Shown here one piece after another: positions 41,827 through 44,653 of a DNA stretch of 44,653 bases (position 1 is the first letter of the stretch; every line of letters starts with the position of its first letter). The translations under genes and the position numbers were made by a program. Below the pieces are notes generated by a model, which worked only from the letters and a program-made list of their open reading frames with translations, was not told the DNA's origin and did not search any database. Location of the stretch: the NCBI GenBank assembly GCA_016929795.1, contig JAFGIA010000357.1:1-44653 (forward strand). The letters run 5' to 3'. This stretch comes from Anaerolineae bacterium. Its GTDB lineage: Bacteria; Chloroflexota; Anaerolineae; JAAYZQ01.

Positions 41827-42006
41827 CTATTTCTTTTTGGCCTTTTCGGCGTCCTCTGCAGAGAGGAATCGTGTCACTGTGGTCCCGCACACCGGGCACT
41901 CGCCTCTCGCCATGGGCCGCCCCTTTTCCGTAGTGACGATCTTGCCATCCTCGATGGTCCGCTTGGCGCGGCATTTGACACAGTAGCCTTCATACTCGTA
42001 AGCCAT
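41827..42006 (-). CDS. Small zinc-ribbon protein (DUF5679-like)
   Basis: 59-aa protein, short enough to be missed by length filters. ATG 42006 has AGGAGG 7 bases upstream. Two Cys pairs, CVKC (9-12) and CPVC (37-40), form a probable zinc ribbon. It starts MAYEYEGYCVKC, has GRPMARGECPVCGT, and ends in a charged EDAEKAKKK tail. This resembles DUF5679 proteins, whose domain is also related to topoisomerase zinc ribbons. It has a strong promoter and its own terminator, so it is a single-gene unit and may be well expressed. Confidence 0.87.
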   Translation of the reverse strand: MAYEYEGYCVKCRAKRTIEDGKIVTTEKGRPMARGECPVCGTTVTRFLSAEDAEKAKKK

Positions 42007-42102
42007 GTCGTGCCTCCTGTCGGATGTTTATTGGAAACGCACGGTGCACCTGGCTGCGATATGACGTGGCAGGCACCAGCCAGCGTTTCCTTACCTGCCT
42101 GC

Positions 42103-42131
42103 ATTATAACCGATAACATGCCTGGCGTCAA
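42103..42131 (-). promoter_or_regulatory. Promoter of the zinc-ribbon gene
   Basis: On the minus strand: TTGACG (42131-42126), a 17-bp spacer and TATAAT (42108-42103). Same form as the nfnAB promoter. The leader is about 90 nt. Confidence 0.85.
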
Positions 42132-42163
42132 TCTGGCAGCACGCTCATAAGACGACCTGAGGC

Positions 42164-43813
42164 CTACACTTCCATCAATGCTGCGGTGACCACCGGCTTG
42201 CGCCGCGTCTCGCGGTAGAAAAAATTCGACAGTGCCTCTTCGACTCGTGCCTCCATCTTGGTGGCGGGCGTGCCACGCCCGTTCGACGCGGCACCACGCA
42301 CCACATCCTCGGCGCGTGCCAGCAGATCCTCTGCCTCAGGGCGAAAGACGAACCCACGCGTGATGATGCGCGGCTGGCCCACCGTCTTGCCTGTGGCGCG
42401 ATCGTAGTGTGCGATGGCCGTCACGAACCCACCATTGGCCAGCCCATCGCGCTGGCGCATCACGGCCGGCCCCACCTCGCCGACCGACGCCCCGTCGACG
42501 TACACATGGTCGCCCGGGAAGCGCTTGCCGACGTGAATGCCATACTCGTCGATGGTCACGGGGTAGCCGTTTTCGACGACGACAATGTCGGACTTGGCGA
42601 TGCCCAGGCTGTGTGCCAGCTTGGCGTGCTGCACCAGGTGGCGCAACTCGCCGTGCACCGGCACAAAGTAGCGCGGCTTGACGATCTCGAGCAGCCGCTT
42701 CAGCTCATCCTGGCTTGCATGGCCCGACACATGCGCTTCGGTCAGCGGAGCATACAACACGTCGGCGCCGCGCTGGAACAGGCGGTTGATCACGCCGTGC
42801 GTCATCTCCTCGTTGCCCGGGATGATGTGCGATGACAGGACGACTGTGTCCCCCTCTTGGATCTCGAGGGTGTTGTGCCTGCCTGTCGCCAGGCGGTTCA
42901 GCACCGCCATCGGCTCGCCCTGCGAGCCCGTGGCCATGATGACTACCTGACCTGGCGGCAGATGTTTGACCTGATCGAGATCCACGAGCACGTGGTCTGG
43001 GATGTCGAGGTAGCCAAGCTCGCGCGCCATTTCCGTGCTCTGTACCATGCTCCGCCCGGCAACAGCCAGCTTGCGTCCTTCACGCTCGGCAACCGTTGCC
43101 ACCTGCTGGATGCGCGAGATGAGCGAGCCAAAGGTCGCGATGATCAGCCTTCCCGGCGCCCGACGCATCAGATCTTGGAATTCGTCGTATAGAACGGCTT
43201 CCGAGGGCGTTGAGCCGGGCTGATCGGCGTTCGTGCTGTCGGAAAGCAAAACCAAGACACCACGCTGGCTGAACTCGGCGAGCTTGGCCAGGTCGGTGGG
43301 CTTGCCGTCGACCGGGGTCTCGTCCAGTTTAAAGTCGCCGCTGTGCACGATCAAGCCTGCCGGTGTCGTAATGCCCAACCCGACAGAATCAGGGATCGAG
43401 TGAGCGACGTGGTAGGGCTCGATCGTGAATGGGCCGATGTTGATCTTGTCGCCCGCGGCGTAGGTGTGCAGGTCGGCCCTGTCGAGTTGACCCCGCTCCT
43501 GAAGCCGGAGCTCGATCAGGCCCCGCGTCAGGCGCGTCGCATAGACCGGCACGTCGAACTCTTCCAAAAAGTGGGCGATTGCGCCGATGTGATCCAGGTG
43601 TCCATGGGTTATGAGGACTGCACGCAGCAAGTCCTGTTTGTCACGCAAATAGTCCCAGTCGGGTAGGATATAGTCCACACCCAACATGTCCGATTCGGGG
43701 AACATCATCCCGGCATCGATGACAATCACGTTGCGGCCATATTCGATCGCGGTCATGTTCTTCCCGATCTCCCCCAGGCCGCCCAGGGGCACAATTTGTA
43801 ACTTGACAGTCAA
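42164..43813 (-). CDS. rnj: Ribonuclease J
   Basis: Metallo-beta-lactamase/beta-CASP ribonuclease with 5'-3' exo- and endonuclease activity, central to mRNA turnover and rRNA maturation, 549 aa (normal length). TTG 43813 is the start, with GAGGAG upstream and no better candidate. The zinc motif THGHLDH (69-75), the SGDFKLDETPVDG segment, ATFGSLISRIQQ of the beta-CASP domain, MATGSQGEP and SGHASQDELKRLL are all in place. The C-terminal domain (about 455-549) is present. Confidence 0.95.
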   Translation of the reverse strand: MTVKLQIVPLGGLGEIGKNMTAIEYGRNVIVIDAGMMFPESDMLGVDYILPDWDYLRDKQDLLRAVLITHGHLDHIGAIAHFLEEFDVPVYATRLTRGLIELRLQERGQLDRADLHTYAAGDKINIGPFTIEPYHVAHSIPDSVGLGITTPAGLIVHSGDFKLDETPVDGKPTDLAKLAEFSQRGVLVLLSDSTNADQPGSTPSEAVLYDEFQDLMRRAPGRLIIATFGSLISRIQQVATVAEREGRKLAVAGRSMVQSTEMARELGYLDIPDHVLVDLDQVKHLPPGQVVIMATGSQGEPMAVLNRLATGRHNTLEIQEGDTVVLSSHIIPGNEEMTHGVINRLFQRGADVLYAPLTEAHVSGHASQDELKRLLEIVKPRYFVPVHGELRHLVQHAKLAHSLGIAKSDIVVVENGYPVTIDEYGIHVGKRFPGDHVYVDGASVGEVGPAVMRQRDGLANGGFVTAIAHYDRATGKTVGQPRIITRGFVFRPEAEDLLARAEDVVRGAASNGRGTPATKMEARVEEALSNFFYRETRRKPVVTAALMEV

Positions 43814-44071
43814 TTGTTTTATCTCCTCGTCTGGTTGTGCAGTCTCTCAGTTGCGGTGCACACGAGGCGCGAGGACGCAGTGGGGTGTCAATCTCAATAT
43901 CGTCAATCCAGTACCGGCCAATGGTGGGAGCATGTTCGCCCCCTGGCGCCGGACACTGCAATATCTAGTTCTTCCTCTGCGGCCTCTGCGCTGGCTCGTA
44001 TCCACGCGCGCGAGAGACTGCCAATATCCTTGTAAATTCTCTAAATATGCCGCCATCTATGGCAGCCCAAC

Positions 44072-44100
44072 AAAAAAGCGCCGGTCAGGATCTCTCCGGC
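44072..44100 (-). terminator. Probable terminator of the cold-shock/RRM transcript
   Basis: Minus-strand hairpin with stem GCCGG/CCGGC (44096-44100 with 44080-44084) and an 11-nt loop, followed by GC and six Ts (44077-44072). The stem is short, so moderate confidence. Confidence 0.6.
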
Positions 44101-44145
44101 CTGCGTGTCGACTGACAGGCAGAGGGCCACAGTGGGTGTCACCGG

Positions 44146-44176
44146 AACGCGGGCCAGCATGACGCTGGCCCGCGTT
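44146..44176. repeat. 13-bp perfect hairpin downstream of the RRM gene
   Basis: Arms AACGCGGGCCAGC (44146-44158) and its complement (44164-44176) with loop ATGAC. No T-run. It lies in the 3' untranslated region of the RRM transcript, 62 bp past the stop, and might protect the mRNA end. Confidence 0.85.
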
Positions 44177-44238
44177 GGCTATTGTGCTATGGATGTCTAC
44201 ACCACCCACTGGTGAACGGAGCGGTACCGTGTGCCTGA

Positions 44239-44547
44239 CTACCAGCGACGCTGGCGCCCGCCTCCCCCACGTCGACGGTCTCCACCGCCCCCGCCTTCAC
44301 GGCGTGGCTGAGCCTTGTCAACGCGGATCTCGCGGCCGTCGATCTCTTGGCCATTTAGGGCCTCGATCGCCTCTTTCGCCGCGTCCTCTGTCGACATCTC
44401 GACAAAGGCAAATCCCTTCGAGCGGCCCGTGTCACGGTCGGTGATGAGCCGGACAGACTCAACCTCGCCGTACTCGCCGAACAGTGTGCGCAGCTTTTCC
44501 TCACCTGTATCGTAGCTCAGGTTGCCGACGTATACATTCTGAGTCAT
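44239..44547 (-). CDS. RRM-type glycine-rich RNA-binding protein
   Basis: 102-aa single-RRM protein like cyanobacterial Rbp proteins. RNP2 is VYVGNL (5-10) and RNP1 is KGFAFVEM (44-51). A Gly/Arg-rich tail (GGGGGDRRRGGGG) follows the domain. Such proteins bind RNA and are often cold-induced. The start lies 6 bp after the stop of a cold-shock protein gene, so the two form a cold-response cistron. Confidence 0.93.
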   Translation of the reverse strand: MTQNVYVGNLSYDTGEEKLRTLFGEYGEVESVRLITDRDTGRSKGFAFVEMSTEDAAKEAIEALNGQEIDGREIRVDKAQPRREGGGGGDRRRGGGGRQRRW

Positions 44548-44553
44548 GGCGTG

Positions 44554-44653
44554 CTACCATCCGGCAGGGGAGACGTCTGTCGCCTGCAGGCCCTTGCGGC
44601 CCTGCTCGACGTTGAACTCGACGCGCTGCCCTTCTTCCAGATTCCGGAAGCCC
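44554..44653 (-). CDS. Cold-shock protein, C-terminal part (runs off the window)
   Basis: The last 32 or so codons of a CspA-family protein: GFRNLEEGQRVEFNVEQGRK, then GLQATDVSPAGW and stop. This matches the end of the OB-fold (EGQ.V.F.VEQG.KG.QA..V). The N-terminal half with the RNA-binding motifs lies outside the window. CspA-type proteins unwind RNA structures. Upstream partner of the RRM gene. Confidence 0.88.
   Translation of the reverse strand, partial: GFRNLEEGQRVEFNVEQGRKGLQATDVSPAGW

Larger units (their letters stand above)
43814..44238. other. Gene-free stretch between RNase J and the RRM gene
   Basis: No convincing gene. It contains the RNase J leader, the RRM terminator (44072-44100) and a 13-bp hairpin (44146-44176). 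I could not identify an RNase J promoter by eye. Confidence 0.6.

Noticed and set aside
43814..44238. Small genes in the gap between RNase J and the RRM gene
   Set aside because: Open frames there have no ribosome-binding site and overlap the hairpins.

Overview
The window looks like chromosomal DNA of a GC-rich Chloroflexota bacterium, most likely of the Anaerolineae/Ardenticatenia type. This is inferred from protein style, not from a marker gene. The clues are extracytoplasmic proteins with long Pro/Thr-rich 'PTATPTPT' linkers, a secreted beta-propeller ending in a YLPIVVR-like tail, a PPi-type phosphofructokinase, NfnAB, a geranylgeranyl-reductase-family flavoprotein, a DUF5679-like zinc ribbon, and an RRM protein downstream of a cold-shock protein. 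I see no rRNA, tRNA, CRISPR array, prophage or transposase.

Layout. 1-4.5 kb: a PA14 lipoprotein (+), then a membrane-tethered solute-binding protein and a glycoside hydrolase (-). 4.6-7.9 kb: a surface-glycan operon (GT2, GT4, flippase-like membrane protein) behind a perfect-consensus promoter. 8.0-14.3 kb: phosphofructokinase, guaB, a 16S rRNA G1405 methyltransferase of the Rmt/Arm type, a low-GC HEPN/MNT toxin-antitoxin pair, rsmI and a TGT-family enzyme. 14.3-15.4 kb: the secreted beta-propeller. 15.4-18.2 kb (-): a tightly overlapping operon of a geranylgeranyl-reductase-like flavoprotein, cupin, THEP1-type NTPase and an AlkD-like protein. 18.3-22.2 kb (-): a large GH3 enzyme with a membrane tail, overlapped by a TPR/Pro-Thr protein. 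22.3-25.4 kb (-): nfnA, nfnB and a GT2. 25.5-26.0 kb (-): two small membrane proteins. 26.4-29.8 kb (-): galE and two GT4 genes.

30.0-37.6 kb is one long run of + strand enzymes: TatD hydrolase, AlkD-like protein, methyltransferase, HXXEE membrane protein, Nudix, HD phosphohydrolase, Nudix, alpha/beta hydrolase, DUF362 protein and APH-fold kinase. Several of these suit DNA repair and nucleotide-pool cleaning. 37.6-41.4 kb (-): an M28 peptidase, a polytopic membrane protein and a GNAT. 41.4-44.65 kb (-) concerns RNA: a small zinc ribbon, RNase J, an RRM protein and the end of a cold-shock protein.

Regulatory structure is unusually legible. More than a dozen promoter-like sites can be read by eye. 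Most are TTGNNN, a 17-bp spacer and TANNNT, often with GG before the -10. At least two, and possibly three, sit so close to the start codon that the mRNA should be leaderless. Genes within operons often overlap by ATGA or GTGA. Between genes there is a family of 7-bp-phased AT-rich repeats (around 5.7, 6.95, 9.25 and 29.95 kb), one folded into a perfect 22-bp hairpin before guaB. A second family of palindromes has the core GGCGGATT..AATCCGCC (27.6 and 41.6 kb).

Most worth following up: the Rmt-like methyltransferase beside rsmI, both acting on the decoding site of helix 44 and separated only by a foreign-looking HEPN/MNT pair; the heptad repeat family, including a 5 x 7 bp tract that may lie inside a reading frame; and the leaderless promoters.
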